The position numbers were made by a program, and so were the translations under genes. DNA of 64,000 nt from Sphingomonas sp. (lineage in GTDB: Bacteria; Pseudomonadota; Alphaproteobacteria; Sphingomonadales; Sphingomonadaceae). Location: NCBI RefSeq assembly GCF_003248515.1, contig NZ_QFOB01000012.1, positions 62,001 to 126,000 on the forward strand, written 5' to 3'. Positions 40,170 through 50,316 of the stretch are shown in pieces. How positions within the stretch are numbered: the first letter of the stretch is position 1; each line of letters begins with the position of its first letter. The notes under the pieces are model-generated. The model was not told the origin of the DNA, searched no databases, and was given only the letters and a program-made list of their open reading frames with translations.

Positions 40170-42275
40170 TCATTCCGGCGACAGGCCCCGGCTTTTCAGG
40201 AACGGTGCCAGTTCCGGATCGTGGCCGGTCATCTCGCGGAACATCGCGCCATAATCGCGCGTGCGGCCGCGCGAAAGGATCAGGTCGCGCAGGCGCTGGC
40301 CATTGGCCCGCGTCATCCCGCCATTCGCCTCGAACCAGGCGTAGACATTCTCCTCGATCATGTCCGTCCAGATGTAGGCATAATAGCCGGCGGAATAGCC
40401 CGATCCCCAGATATGGTTGAAATAGCTGGTGCGATAACGGGGCGGCACATGCGCGACATCGAGGCCGGTGCCCTTCAGCACCTGTGCCTCGAATGCGTCG
40501 ACATCGCCGAACCGGGCGTTGGCGGGAATGGAGTGCCACGCCATGTCCAGCTGGGCGGCGGCGAGCAGCTCTCCAAAGGCGTAGCCCTGGTTGAACTTTT
40601 CGGCCTTCTTGATCTTGGCGACCAGATCGGCGGGCATCGGTGCGCCCGTCTCGTAGTGGACGGCATAACGGGCGAGCACGCGCGGCTCGAGCGCCCAATG
40701 CTCGTTGAACTGGGAGGGGAATTCCACGAAATCGCGCGCCACCGCCGTGCCGGAGATGCTGGCATAGGTCTGGTTCGCGAACAGGCCGTGCAGGGCATGG
40801 CCGAATTCGTGGAACATCGTGCGCACGTCCTCGAACGTCACCAATTGGGGCTGGCCGGGCGCCGGCTTGGCGAAATTGGCGACATTGTAGATGGCGGGCT
40901 TCGTCCCATCGAGCTTCGACTGGCGGACGAAATTCGACATCCAGGCGCCGCCCGCCTTGTTGTCGCGCTTCCAGTAATCGAAATACATGAGGCCGAGGGG
41001 CTTGCCGTTCTCCTCGAACACCTCGAACACGCGCATGTCCGGATCATAGACCGGAATGTCCTTCCGCTCCTTGAAGCTCAGGCCGTAAAGCTGGTTCGCG
41101 GCGTAGAAGACGCCGTCCTGCAACACCTTCCAGATCTCCAGATAGGGCTTGGTATCCTCCTCGTTGAGATCGAACTTCGCCTTGCGGACCTTTTCGGCAT
41201 AGAGATCCCAGTCCCACGGCTGAACCTGGAAACCGCCCTTCTCCGCATCGATCACCTTCTGGATCTCGGCCACTTCCCGCGCCTGCGCGGCGGCGGTCGG
41301 CGCGTCGAGGCCCGTCATGAAATTGCGCGCCGTGTCCGCCGTCTTCGCCATATTGTCGACAAGCGTGAAATCGGCCCAGGTGGGATAGCCGAGCAGATTG
41401 GCCTTGCGGATGCGCAGGTTCACCATCTCCAGGATCGTGGCGCGCGTGTCGTTCGCGTCGCCCTGCTCGGCGCGGGTCCAGCTCTTGTCGAACAGGGCCT
41501 GGCGCGTTGCCCGATCGGTGAGCGAGGGCAGGGCCGGTTGCAGCGTCGTATTCTGGAGCGGCAGCACATATTTGCCGGCAAGGCCGCGTTCCCGGGCGGC
41601 AAGCGCCGCGGTGGCGATTCCGTCTTCGCCCAGGCCCGCCAGCTGCTCCGGCCGGTCGACCACGAGCGCGCCGGCCTTGGTGGCGGCGATCAGTTTCTGG
41701 CGGAAGCCGATCGAAAGCGAGGCCAGCTGCTGGTTGATGCCGGTCAGCGTCGCGCGGTCGGCGGGCGAAAGCGCGGCGCCCGCGCGCACGAAGCGCTGCC
41801 AGTGGAGATCGAGCAGCGCCTTCTGCTCCGCATCGAGATTCAGGCTTTCCGCCTTGTCGCGGATCGCCTTCACGCGGGCCGCCAGCTTCGGATCGCCATA
41901 GAGCGGATCATCGCTCTCGCTCAGCCACTGCGCGCGCGCGGCCTGCACCTTGGCCAGCGCGGGATTGGTATTGGCCTGGGTAAGCGCCGAAAAGACGATG
42001 CGGACGCGGCCGAGAATCTCGCCGGACCGCTCCAGCGCGACGATCGTATTGTCGAAGGTGGGCGCGGCCGGATTGTTCGCGATCTTCGCGATTTCCGCCT
42101 TTTCCTGCGCGATGCCGGCGGCAAAGGCGGGCTCGAAATCACGATCCTCGATGTGGGCGAAATCGGGCGCCTGATAGGGCAGCGTGCTAGGCTTTTCGAA
42201 GGGATTGGCGGCGGGCTGGGCGATGGCGGCGGTCGCGGAAAGCGCGGTGGCGGCGAGCAGGAAGGTGCGGAGCAT
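40170..42275 (-). CDS. dcp: Peptidyl-dipeptidase, M3 family (Dcp-like), periplasmic
   Basis: 701 residues with a signal peptide (MLRTFLLAATALSATAAIAQ). The zinc motif TMFHEFGHALHG lies near residue 490, with the third ligand Glu about 25 residues on (FVEFPSQFNEHW). The N-terminal helical part (FDNTIVALERSGEILGRV) matches Dcp/oligopeptidase A. It removes C-terminal dipeptides. AGGGA precedes the ATG 42275; the frame is open much further upstream through the divergent gene, which is rejected. Upstream of recQ in a two-gene unit. Confidence 0.92.
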   Translation of the reverse strand: MLRTFLLAATALSATAAIAQPAANPFEKPSTLPYQAPDFAHIEDRDFEPAFAAGIAQEKAEIAKIANNPAAPTFDNTIVALERSGEILGRVRIVFSALTQANTNPALAKVQAARAQWLSESDDPLYGDPKLAARVKAIRDKAESLNLDAEQKALLDLHWQRFVRAGAALSPADRATLTGINQQLASLSIGFRQKLIAATKAGALVVDRPEQLAGLGEDGIATAALAARERGLAGKYVLPLQNTTLQPALPSLTDRATRQALFDKSWTRAEQGDANDTRATILEMVNLRIRKANLLGYPTWADFTLVDNMAKTADTARNFMTGLDAPTAAAQAREVAEIQKVIDAEKGGFQVQPWDWDLYAEKVRKAKFDLNEEDTKPYLEIWKVLQDGVFYAANQLYGLSFKERKDIPVYDPDMRVFEVFEENGKPLGLMYFDYWKRDNKAGGAWMSNFVRQSKLDGTKPAIYNVANFAKPAPGQPQLVTFEDVRTMFHEFGHALHGLFANQTYASISGTAVARDFVEFPSQFNEHWALEPRVLARYAVHYETGAPMPADLVAKIKKAEKFNQGYAFGELLAAAQLDMAWHSIPANARFGDVDAFEAQVLKGTGLDVAHVPPRYRTSYFNHIWGSGYSAGYYAYIWTDMIEENVYAWFEANGGMTRANGQRLRDLILSRGRTRDYGAMFREMTGHDPELAPFLKSRGLSPE

Positions 42276-42443
42276 GTGAGTCCCTGAAGGAGGGGCCGCG
42301 TCGTGGCGGCGAATGGCCCCTCTTAGAACCGCCCCATCGTCGGTTGGAAGGGGGCAGGTCGGTTGTGACGAGGATGTTGCGATCGGGCTTTGAATGGGGC
42401 CGATCCGGTGGCATTCCTGGGGGCGACGGAACGGGAGAGCAAG

Positions 42444-43154
42444 ATGGCGCGCGGGGCATTCCTGGCTTTGCTGGTGGCGCTGGCGACGCCGGCCGCCGCA
42501 CAGGCGGCGGATCTGATCGACAATGGCAGCTTCGCGGAAGGTTTCTCCGGCTGGACCCTCTACGATACGGCGGTGGGCTATCGTGCGCCGGCCGGCTTTC
42601 CGCCGATCGTGACGGCGTTCGATGTTGCTGGCAGCGGCACGCCGCAGCAGGTGGCCCGGCTGCAGGTGGGCGCCGTCGAGTTCAACGATTACGATCCCAG
42701 CTTCATCGGGGGTGGCGGCCTGCGCCAGACGCTGAACGTGGCGGCCTCTGGCACTTATGGTTTCGCGGCCGCGATCGCGGCCAGCAATCCCGATGCATGG
42801 AATGCCGACGGCGGAACCTTCACCGTCTATCTGGATGGCTTGGCGATGACGAGCTTCACCTTCGGGGAGATTGGCGAAGGCAGTGTGCTGCGCGGTGGCC
42901 TGAGCTTCTCGACCACGCTTTCCGCCGGGATGCACGATCTCGCGATCGAGGCGGTGCGCGTCTTCGAAACGCGGCCGAGTACGCCCTATCAATATGTCAC
43001 CGGCATCACGCTGGCCGGGGAGGTGCCGGAGCCCACCGGCTGGGCGATGATGATCGCGGGCTTCGGCCTGATCGGCGCGCGCCTGCGGCGGGTTCACTCC
43101 GCCGCCAGCGCCTCTTCCGCCTCGGCCTGCTGGCGGTTCCACATTTCCGCATAG
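42444..43154 (+). CDS. PEPxxWA-CTERM sorting-domain protein
   Basis: 236 residues with a signal peptide (FLALLVALATPAAAQA), a beta-rich ectodomain (starting DLIDNGSFAEGFSGWTLYD, a carbohydrate-binding-like opening) and the sorting tail VPEPTGWAMMIAGFGLIGAR followed by LRR. Such tails are handled by exosortase systems linked to exopolysaccharide export. Normally the protein ends just after the Arg cluster; here 20 more residues follow (VHSAASASSASACWRFHISA), running 61 nt into the convergent ABC gene, so the original stop may have been lost. GGGAGAG is before the ATG. Confidence 0.85.
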   Translation: MARGAFLALLVALATPAAAQAADLIDNGSFAEGFSGWTLYDTAVGYRAPAGFPPIVTAFDVAGSGTPQQVARLQVGAVEFNDYDPSFIGGGGLRQTLNVAASGTYGFAAAIAASNPDAWNADGGTFTVYLDGLAMTSFTFGEIGEGSVLRGGLSFSTTLSAGMHDLAIEAVRVFETRPSTPYQYVTGITLAGEVPEPTGWAMMIAGFGLIGARLRRVHSAASASSASACWRFHISA

Positions 43155-44911
43155 AGGCCATCGCGCGCCAGCAGGGCCGCGTGCGTGCCGCGTTCGACGA
43201 TGCGGCCAGCCTCCATCACCACGATCTCGTCGGCGTGGACGATCGTCGAGAGGCGATGCGCGATAATGATCGTCGTGCGCCGTTCCGCGACGCGCGCCAG
43301 CGTTTCCTGGATCTCCGCCTCCGTGCGGCTGTCGAGCGCGCTGGTCGCTTCGTCGAGGATCAGCAGTTGCGGATCCTTGAGCAGCGTGCGCGCGATCGCC
43401 ACGCGCTGCTTCTCCCCGCCGGACAGTTTCAGGCCGCGCTCGCCCACCGGCGTATCATAGCCTTGCGGCAGCGACAGCACGAAATCGTGGATGGCGGCGC
43501 CCTTCGCGGCGGCCTCCACCTCGGCCTGCGTGGCGCCGTCGCGGCCATAGGCGATGTTGTAGCCGATCGTGTCGTTGAACAGCACCGTATCCTGCGGAAC
43601 GATGCCGATCGCGCGGCGCAGCGACGCCTGCGTCACGTCGCGGATATCCTGCCCGTCGATCGTGATGCGCCCGCCCGTCACGTCATAGAAGCGGAAGAGC
43701 AGGCGGGCGAGCGTGGACTTGCCCGCGCCCGACGAGCCGACCACGGCCAGCGTGCCCCCCGCCGGCACCTGCAGATCCACGCCCTTCAGGATTTCCCGAT
43801 CGGGATCATAGGCGAAGCGCACATCCTCGAAGCGCACGGCGCCGCCGGCCTGCACGAGCATGGTCGCGCCGGGCGCGTCCTTCACCTCCTCGTTCGTGTC
43901 GATCAGGCCGAACATCGCCTCCATGTCGATCAGGCCCTGGCGGATCTCGCGATAGACCATGCCGAGGAAGTCGAGCGGCCGGAAAAGCTGCGAGAGCAAC
44001 GTGTTCACCAGCACCACGTCACCCACCGAGAACAGGCCCCGGCTCCAGCCCCACACGCTATAGGCCATGGCGGCCGCCATCATCAGATTGGTGATGAGGG
44101 ACTGGCCGATATTCATCCAGGCCAGGCTCACCTCGACGCTGGCGGTGGTATCGACGAGCTTGCGCACGCTGCTGCCGTAGCGGCGGCGCTCGACATCCTC
44201 GGCGTTGAAATATTTGACCGTCTCGTAGTTGAGCAGGCTGTCCACCGCCTTCTGCGTCGCCTCGCTGTCGCTCTTCGCCCATTCGCGGCGCAGCACAGTG
44301 CGCCACTCGGTCATGCGTTGGGTGAAGAACACATAGGCGGCGATCATCAGGATCGTGCCGGCCACCAGCCCCCAGCCGAATTTGGTGAGGAAGATGATGC
44401 AGACCGCCGTCAGCTCCAGGATGGTCGGCGCGATGTTGAAGAGGATGAAGTAGAGCATCGTATCGATGCTCTTCGTGCCGCGTTCGATGATCTTGGTGAC
44501 GGCGCCGGTGCGCCGCTCGAGATGGAAGCGCAGCGACAGGCGGTGGAGATGACCGAACACCTCCAGCGACAGGCGGTGCGCGGCTTCCTGCCCGACCCGC
44601 TCGAAGATCGCGTTGCGCAGATTATCGAACAGCACGCCGCCGAAGCGCGCAGCCGCATAGGCGACGACGAGCGCCATGGCGAGCGCGGCGGCGGGCTGGA
44701 GGCCGGGCGCCATCCGATCGATCGCCGCCTTGTAGGCGAAGGGCATCAGCAGGGTGATGCCCTTGGAGACGAGCACGAACAGCATCGCCACGGCGACACG
44801 CGCGCGCAGCGCCGGCCGATCGGATGGCCACAGATAGGGGAGGAAGCGGCGGAGGGCGGCGAAGCCGTCGATCGGCTTGGGCGTGGTGGCGTCGGTGGAA
44901 GCGGGCGGCAT
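43094..44911 (-). CDS. Atm1/HMT1-type ABC exporter (half transporter)
   Basis: 605 residues. Six membrane helices (about 40-325) precede a nucleotide-binding domain: Walker A VGSSGAGKSTLARLLFRF, signature LSGGEKQRVAIART, Walker B LLILDEATSALD, switch His in IIIAHRLSTI. The transmembrane part with EVFGHLHRLSLRFHLERRTG and the ILFNIAPTILELTAVCIIF stretch is typical of the ABCB7/Atm1 group, which exports glutathione-linked sulfur or metal conjugates and connects to iron-sulfur and heavy-metal homeostasis. Monocistronic; its 3' end overlaps the PEPxxWA gene. Confidence 0.92.
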   Translation of the reverse strand: MPPASTDATTPKPIDGFAALRRFLPYLWPSDRPALRARVAVAMLFVLVSKGITLLMPFAYKAAIDRMAPGLQPAAALAMALVVAYAAARFGGVLFDNLRNAIFERVGQEAAHRLSLEVFGHLHRLSLRFHLERRTGAVTKIIERGTKSIDTMLYFILFNIAPTILELTAVCIIFLTKFGWGLVAGTILMIAAYVFFTQRMTEWRTVLRREWAKSDSEATQKAVDSLLNYETVKYFNAEDVERRRYGSSVRKLVDTTASVEVSLAWMNIGQSLITNLMMAAAMAYSVWGWSRGLFSVGDVVLVNTLLSQLFRPLDFLGMVYREIRQGLIDMEAMFGLIDTNEEVKDAPGATMLVQAGGAVRFEDVRFAYDPDREILKGVDLQVPAGGTLAVVGSSGAGKSTLARLLFRFYDVTGGRITIDGQDIRDVTQASLRRAIGIVPQDTVLFNDTIGYNIAYGRDGATQAEVEAAAKGAAIHDFVLSLPQGYDTPVGERGLKLSGGEKQRVAIARTLLKDPQLLILDEATSALDSRTEAEIQETLARVAERRTTIIIAHRLSTIVHADEIVVMEAGRIVERGTHAALLARDGLYAEMWNRQQAEAEEALAAE

Positions 44912-44973
44912 GGTCGCGCCAAGATAGGACGAGGGGCGGATTATGTCAGTGGTCCGCCGCTATCCGCTCGCAT

Positions 44974-44990
44974 CCGCCTGCTTCAGGCGG
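44974..44990 (-). promoter_or_regulatory. Hairpin between the M23 peptidase stop side and ABC gene start
   Basis: CCGCCTG-CTT-CAGGCGG (44974-44990), a perfect 7-bp stem in the 155-nt gap between two codirectional genes on the minus strand. It lies downstream of the M23 gene end relative to neither gene clearly; no T-tract. The rest of the gap shows nothing else. Confidence 0.3.
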
Positions 44991-45066
44991 AGATCGAGCC
45001 CGCCGAGATCGTGGTCGGGACCATTAGGGCAAGGGACGGCCGCCCGAACGGGGCGGGAGCTGTTCG

Positions 45067-46566
45067 TCAGCCGCCGATGCGGGTGGTGAGCAGGCGGGCG
45101 AGGGTCGCCTTGAATCGGGCGAGCTGGGCGCCGGCCAGCTGCGCCGCGCGCGCAAGCTTCACCGTGGTGGGGTTCACCGCGCGGCCATTCTGGAACAGTT
45201 CGAAATGGAGATGCGGACCGGTGGAGAGGCCCGTCGAGCCGACATAGCCGATCAGCTGGCCGGCATGCACCTTCTGGCCCACCTTCGCAACGATACGGCT
45301 CATATGGGCATAGCCGGTCTGCATGTTGCCGGGATGCTGGAGCTGCACATAGTTGCCGTGGCCGCCATGCCAGCCAGCAAAGCGGACGGTGCCGTCCGTC
45401 GCGGCGATGATCGGCGATCCCATCGGCGCGCCATAATCCACGCCCTGATGCATCCGGCTGTAGCCGAGGATCGGATGAAAGCGCGCGCCGAACGAGGAGG
45501 TGAGATGCCCCTGCACGGGCATCGTGAAGCCGCCCTTCTTTTCAGCGCCCACGCCGGCCGCGTCGAACCATTGCTCCTTGCCGTCGCTCGTCCACTTCAG
45601 CAGGCGGAGAACCTTCTTCCCCTGATCCAGCCCGCCATAAAGCAGGCTGCCCGTCTCCGTCTCGCCGGTCGCGGCGCGGCGATGCTCGACGATCAGGTCG
45701 AAGCGGTCGTTGGAACGCACGCTGCCGATCGGCATATATTGGGCGAGCGCCTTCAGATAGGATTCTATCGCCTTGGGTGGGGCGCCGGCCGAGCGCGCCG
45801 CGGCGAACAGGCCGGAGCCGACGCGGCCCTGGATGCGGAGCGGCGTCTCGTCGATCGCGATCGGCTTTTTCAGAAGCTGGAGCTGGCCGCCATTGCGGTT
45901 CACCTCCAGCGCGAGTTCGAATTTGGCGCGGAAGGAGAGGCGATCCAGCGGCCGCGCCACCTTGCGGTTCGGGCGGCGGCCGAGCGTCATCTCCAGCTTC
46001 GTACCGGGCCTGATATCGCCGAGCGAAACGGCCCCCGCAACCAGATCGGCCGTGCGCCGCGCTTCCTCCTCGCCCACGCCGGCGCGGGTAAGCACGCGGG
46101 CGAAGCCGTCGCCCGTGCCGAGCGTCGCGGTGATGTCGATCTGCGGGCGCTCGGGCGTCTCGGCCAGTTCTTCCACGAGGGGAGTGGGCGCGGCGACGCG
46201 GCCCGTATCGGCGCCATAGGCGGATGGCGCGATCGTCTGCGCGCGCATCTCCTGCCACTGCGCGTCGCCCAGCGCGGGCGCGGTCTGGCCGACGAGCGGG
46301 CGATAGGAAGGCGCGAGCGCAAAGGCGGAGGCGCAGAGCGCGGTGCAGGTGGCGAGGCCGCGCCACCATTCGGCGCTGCCGATTCGCGCGCCCAGATCGA
46401 CGATGAGATCCAGATCGCGCGTGCGATCCAGCCCGCGGCGGAGAAGCGAGGAATCGAACCGGGCATAAGCGCGGCTCCGCAGTGCGACGGCGCCCCCGCC
46501 CCCGCCCGCCAGCCTGTCGCTTTCCTGCCGGTACATTGGCCCCAGATCGTCCCTGTTCGCGAACAC
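45067..46566 (-). CDS. M23 (LytM) metallopeptidase, membrane-anchored
   Basis: Up to 499 residues. A membrane segment at about residues 68-88 (WWRGLATCTALCASAFALA) anchors it; a long linker region with OapA/LysM-like beta segments follows, then the LytM domain near residues 350-470: FHPILGYSRMHQGVDYGAPMG (first zinc His and Asp) and GPHLHFELFQNG (H-x-H). All four zinc-site residues are present, so an active DD-endopeptidase acting on peptidoglycan crosslinks is likely. GTG 46566 opens the frame; ATG 46536 (GGGG close upstream) is an alternative. Divergent from the helicase gene. Confidence 0.9.
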   Translation of the reverse strand: MFANRDDLGPMYRQESDRLAGGGGGAVALRSRAYARFDSSLLRRGLDRTRDLDLIVDLGARIGSAEWWRGLATCTALCASAFALAPSYRPLVGQTAPALGDAQWQEMRAQTIAPSAYGADTGRVAAPTPLVEELAETPERPQIDITATLGTGDGFARVLTRAGVGEEEARRTADLVAGAVSLGDIRPGTKLEMTLGRRPNRKVARPLDRLSFRAKFELALEVNRNGGQLQLLKKPIAIDETPLRIQGRVGSGLFAAARSAGAPPKAIESYLKALAQYMPIGSVRSNDRFDLIVEHRRAATGETETGSLLYGGLDQGKKVLRLLKWTSDGKEQWFDAAGVGAEKKGGFTMPVQGHLTSSFGARFHPILGYSRMHQGVDYGAPMGSPIIAATDGTVRFAGWHGGHGNYVQLQHPGNMQTGYAHMSRIVAKVGQKVHAGQLIGYVGSTGLSTGPHLHFELFQNGRAVNPTTVKLARAAQLAGAQLARFKATLARLLTTRIGG

Positions 46567-46761
46567 GCCTCTGCCACATGGGCGCTGGCGGCATGACTGT
46601 GAATCAAGAAGGTTAAAGTCAAACTAATACGACGAGTTACGGGCCGAAGTTGCGATGAGACGAATCTTTCCGGCGGCGAATGGTTGCAAGTCGGACCTAT
46701 TGCGGTGCGGTGGATGCCGACGCTTGCTTTTGCGTGTCGATCGGCCATCTTGGTGCCCGAG

Positions 46762-49314
46762 ATGACGCGCTTTGCCGATCAGCCGCTCGTGGCGGTGCTC
46801 GGGCCGACCAACACCGGCAAGACCCATCTGGCGGTCGAACGGATGTGCGCGCACTCATCCGGACTGATCGGCTTCCCCCTTCGTCTGCTGGCGCGCGAAG
46901 TCTATGACCGGGTCGTCGCGATCAAGGGCGAGGCTTCGGTGGCGCTCATCACCGGCGAGGAGAAGATCGTCCCGCCCAAGGCGCGCTGGTTCCTCACCAC
47001 GGCCGAATCGATGCCGGTGTCCGGAGGCCGCGAAGGCGGGCTGGAGCGGGATTTCGCATTCGTCGGGCTCGATGAGGCGCAGCTTTCGGCGGATCGCGAG
47101 CGCGGCCATATCTTCACCGATCGACTGTTGCGTGCACGGGGCCGGGAAGAGACGATGCTGCTGGGCTCGGAAGCGCTGCGCCCGATGCTGCGCGCGCTCG
47201 TCCCCGAGGCGGAGGTCATTACCCGGCCTCGTTTCTCGACATTGACCTATGCGGGCGCGACCAAGCTTTCGCGCCTGCCCAAGCGATCGGTCGTCGTCGC
47301 CTTCTCGGCCGAGGAAGTCTATGCGGTGGCGGAGATGCTCCGGCGGCTGCGGGGCGGCGCCGCCGTGGTGATGGGCGCTCTCAGCCCCCGCACGCGCAAT
47401 GCGCAGGTCGCGATGTTCCAGGCGGGAGAGGTGGATTATCTCGTCGCGACCGACGCGATCGGCATGGGCCTCAACATGGATGTGGCGCACGTCGCCTTCG
47501 CATCCCTGCGCAAGTTCGATGGGCGTAAGGTGCGCCGGCTCACCATTTCGGAAATGGCGCAGATCGCCGGGCGCGCCGGGCGTCACCAGCGCGACGGTAC
47601 GTTCGGCACGCTCTCCTTCGAGGGCGGATCGGCCCAGTTCGAGGATGAGGAGGTGCTGGCGATCGAGGAGCATCGCATGCCCCCGCTCGATCATCTCTAC
47701 TGGCGCGAAGGGGCGCCGAGCCTGGCCGGCGTGGATGCGCTGATCCGCGATCTGGAGCGGCGACCCGATCATCCGGTGCTGCGCCCCGCGCCCGAGGCGA
47801 TCGATCTCGCCGTACTCAAGCGGCTGGCCGAGGAGCCGTGGGTGCGCGAGCGGGCGACGGGCACGCACATGGTCTCGCGCCTGTGGGATGCCTGCGGCCT
47901 GCCCGATTTCCGCAAGACCGGCGCGGAGCCCCATTCGCGGCTGGTGGCGCGCATCTTCCGCCATCGCAGCGAAGGCGATGGCACGCTGCCGGTCCAGTGG
48001 TTCGCGGAAGAGCTGGTACGCCTCGAAAGCGTGAGCGGCGATGTCGAGACGCTGTCCGATCGCCTCGCGGGCGTGCGCACCTGGGCCTATATCGCCCACA
48101 GGCGGGACTGGCTGGCCGAGCCTGCCAAGTGGGTGGAGCGGACGCGCGCGATCGAGGAGCGGCTGTCGGATGCGCTCCACCAGCGGCTTACCCAGCGCTT
48201 TGTCGATCGGCGGACGGCCGTGCTGATGCGCGATCTCGGCGCGCGCGGGGCGGATATCCTGCCGATGAAGGTGGCTGAGGATGGCACCGTCACCGTCGAT
48301 GGCGAGGCGATCGGCGCGCTGATCGGCTTTCGCTTCAAGGCCGATCCGCAGGCGCGGCACGGCGACATGAAGAGGCTGATGGCGGCCGCGGAGCGCCGGC
48401 TGGGCGAGGAACTGGCCCGCCGCGCCCGCGCGCTGGCGGCGGACGAGGATGCCGCCTTCAGCCTCGCGACCGATCCGGGCCGCCCGGTCGCGCTCTTCTG
48501 GCAGGGGGACGTGGTCGCCCGGCTGACGCGGGGCAAGGATCTGCTCCATCCCCGCATCGAATTGCATCGCGCGCTCGAAACCCTGCCGCAGGCGGAACGC
48601 AAGGCCGTCTGCGAGCGGCTGGCGCGCTGGCTCGAGACGGGGATAGCGCGCCATCTCGCGCCGCTGGTGGAGCTGACGGCGGCCGCGCGGGATCGCGAGC
48701 AGCCGGCGGCGGTTCGCGCCTTGCTGGCGCCGCTGGCCGAGGCGTCCGGTGTGCTCGCGAGGCGCGGGCTGGAGCCAGTGCTGGATGCGCTGGACAAGGC
48801 GCTCCGGCCGATCGTGGCGCGGCTCGGCGTTCGCATCGGCACGCTCGACATCTTCCTGCCCAGCCTCATCAAGCCGGAAGCATCGCGCTGGCGGGTGGCG
48901 CTGATGGCCGCGCAGGAAGGGGCGACCATGACCGCGTTGCCACCGGTGGGGGCGGTGTCCGTCTCCACGCCGGGCGATTCGGCCACCTGCGCGGCCTTCG
49001 TCGCGGCGGGTTTCCGGCCGCTCGGTGCGCAGATGCTGCGGGTCGATCAGGTCGAGCGCCTAGCCCGTAACGCGCATGATTCGCGATCGGACGGAAAGAG
49101 CGGGCGGCTGCCCTTCGCGCCGGATCCCGGCCTGCCGGTGAGCCTCGGTCTCGGCTCCGCGAGTTTCCAGCAGCTCATGCTCGCGCTGGGTTTCCGCCGG
49201 GCCGAGCAGGGCTGGCTGTGGCGCGGGAAGCCCGCGCAGGCGCGCCCGAAGCCCAAGACGGCCCAGCCCCGGCCGGGCAACGCCTTCGGCGCGCTGGCGG
49301 GCCTCCGCCTCTAG
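46762..49314 (+). CDS. Suv3-like ATP-dependent RNA helicase
   Basis: 850 residues from ATG 46762; two earlier in-frame ATGs (46684, 46714) exist and the start is uncertain. Walker A is [16 protein letters not shown], motif II GLDEAQL, and the second RecA domain has [12 protein letters not shown] and [13 protein letters not shown], all as in mitochondrial SUV3 and its alphaproteobacterial relatives. The C-terminal 450 residues are a large accessory region ending in a Pro/Lys/Arg tail. Likely involved in RNA unwinding or decay. Followed after 14 nt by an S4 RNA-binding gene, then fdxA and carD, a conserved order in this class. Confidence 0.92.
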   Translation: MTRFADQPLVAVLGPTNTGKTHLAVERMCAHSSGLIGFPLRLLAREVYDRVVAIKGEASVALITGEEKIVPPKARWFLTTAESMPVSGGREGGLERDFAFVGLDEAQLSADRERGHIFTDRLLRARGREETMLLGSEALRPMLRALVPEAEVITRPRFSTLTYAGATKLSRLPKRSVVVAFSAEEVYAVAEMLRRLRGGAAVVMGALSPRTRNAQVAMFQAGEVDYLVATDAIGMGLNMDVAHVAFASLRKFDGRKVRRLTISEMAQIAGRAGRHQRDGTFGTLSFEGGSAQFEDEEVLAIEEHRMPPLDHLYWREGAPSLAGVDALIRDLERRPDHPVLRPAPEAIDLAVLKRLAEEPWVRERATGTHMVSRLWDACGLPDFRKTGAEPHSRLVARIFRHRSEGDGTLPVQWFAEELVRLESVSGDVETLSDRLAGVRTWAYIAHRRDWLAEPAKWVERTRAIEERLSDALHQRLTQRFVDRRTAVLMRDLGARGADILPMKVAEDGTVTVDGEAIGALIGFRFKADPQARHGDMKRLMAAAERRLGEELARRARALAADEDAAFSLATDPGRPVALFWQGDVVARLTRGKDLLHPRIELHRALETLPQAERKAVCERLARWLETGIARHLAPLVELTAAARDREQPAAVRALLAPLAEASGVLARRGLEPVLDALDKALRPIVARLGVRIGTLDIFLPSLIKPEASRWRVALMAAQEGATMTALPPVGAVSVSTPGDSATCAAFVAAGFRPLGAQMLRVDQVERLARNAHDSRSDGKSGRLPFAPDPGLPVSLGLGSASFQQLMLALGFRRAEQGWLWRGKPAQARPKPKTAQPRPGNAFGALAGLRL

Positions 49315-49328
49315 GCTCCGGACGGCGG

Positions 49329-49613
49329 GTGCGGCTCGACAAATATCTCTGGTTCGTGCGGCTGGTGAAGACGCGCGCCATGGCCCAGGCGCTGATCGAG
49401 GAAGGGCATCTGCGCATAGACGGGCGCCCGGTGGACCGCTGCCATGTCGCGGTCAGGCCGGGCATGGTGCTGGGCTTTCCGCTGCACGATCATATCCGCG
49501 TGCTGCGGATCGAGGCGCTCCCCGTGCGGCGCGGGCCGGCCCCGGAAGCGCGCGCCTGCTATACCGATCTGTTGCCACCTGTGCCTTCTGCCAGCGAAGA
49601 GGGCGGGGAATAG
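49329..49613 (+). CDS. S4-domain RNA-binding protein (Hsp15-like)
   Basis: 94 residues from GTG 49329. [20 protein letters not shown] and [21 protein letters not shown] form the S4 alpha-L motif. Hsp15 homologues bind 50S subunits that carry a stranded nascent chain. It closely follows the helicase gene, so the pair may act on ribosome-associated or structured RNA. An upstream in-frame ATG lies within the helicase gene and gives a Pro/Gly-rich start, so it is rejected. Confidence 0.88.
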   Translation: MRLDKYLWFVRLVKTRAMAQALIEEGHLRIDGRPVDRCHVAVRPGMVLGFPLHDHIRVLRIEALPVRRGPAPEARACYTDLLPPVPSASEEGGE

Positions 49614-49678
49614 CATCGCTCCGGTTGACTTGGTGGCCGCCTGCGCCATATGCGCGCCACCGTTCCCGGGAGCCTAGA

Positions 49679-50017
49679 ATGACCTACGTCGTCACCGACG
49701 CCTGCATCCGTTGCAAATATATGGACTGCGTCGAGGTCTGTCCGGTCGATTGTTTCTACGAGGGCGACAACATGCTCGTCATCAATCCCTCGGAATGCAT
49801 CGATTGCGGCGTGTGCGAGCCGGAATGCCCGGCCGAGGCGATCCTGCCCGATACCGAAAACGGTCTCGAAAAATGGCTGGAACTGAACACGACCTTCTCC
49901 GCGCAATGGCCGAACATCACGCGCAAGCGCGAGGCGCCGGCCGATGCCGACGAGTGGAAGGACGTGAAGGACAAATTCGACGCCCATTTCTCGCCGGAGC
50001 CCGGCCAGGGGGATTGA
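49679..50017 (+). CDS. fdxA: Seven-iron ferredoxin FdxA
   Basis: 112 residues. [20 protein letters not shown] with CPVDCFYEG, then [12 protein letters not shown], supply the cysteines for one [3Fe-4S] and one [4Fe-4S] cluster; the long C-terminal extension ([18 protein letters not shown]) is typical of the Azotobacter-type ferredoxin I family. Electron carrier with suspected redox-regulatory roles. The ATG at 49679 was chosen because the family begins MTYVV. Precedes carD, a common pairing in Alphaproteobacteria. Confidence 0.96.
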   Translation: MTYVVTDACIRCKYMDCVEVCPVDCFYEGDNMLVINPSECIDCGVCEPECPAEAILPDTENGLEKWLELNTTFSAQWPNITRKREAPADADEWKDVKDKFDAHFSPEPGQGD

Positions 50018-50316
50018 TATTCGGGGGCCTGTCGGCCTAGCTGTGGCCAACAAGGGCCCGTCCCGCAGTCGATGTCAGGCGCCCAGGCGCGAGCCGTAAC
50101 GATCGGTTCGTCGCTCCGAAGGCGTGCGCCTTGGTTGCAATGCTGGCAATCCTCTTGGATTTGCGCTATAAGCAACGACGGAAGGCGATGTTTTTCCCGA
50201 TCATCGTCCGTCACGAGTCGTTAACAGGTCGATAATCCCGCTTCGCAGTCCTCGCGTCCCCGTTTCCTTCGTGGATGCCGCGGAGCCGGCAGGCCGTTCA
50301 GAAAGGTCTTCTCTAC
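50018..50316 (+). promoter_or_regulatory. fdxA-carD intergenic region with candidate carD promoter
   Basis: A 299-nt gap. CTGGCA (50143-50148), 18-nt spacer and TATAAG (50167-50172) make a plausible sigma-70 promoter for carD, leaving a leader of about 140 nt. No coding sequence, tRNA or clear terminator was seen in the rest. Confidence 0.4.

Noticed and set aside
42344..45247. 967-codon plus-strand frame through the PEPxxWA, ABC and M23 genes
   Set aside because: Runs antisense through conserved Walker and zinc-site regions; composition is Arg/His/Ala-rich noise.
50144..50160. Sigma-54-like TGGCA element before carD
   Set aside because: The GC of a -12 element is not at the required spacing; the sigma-70 reading with TATAAG is better.
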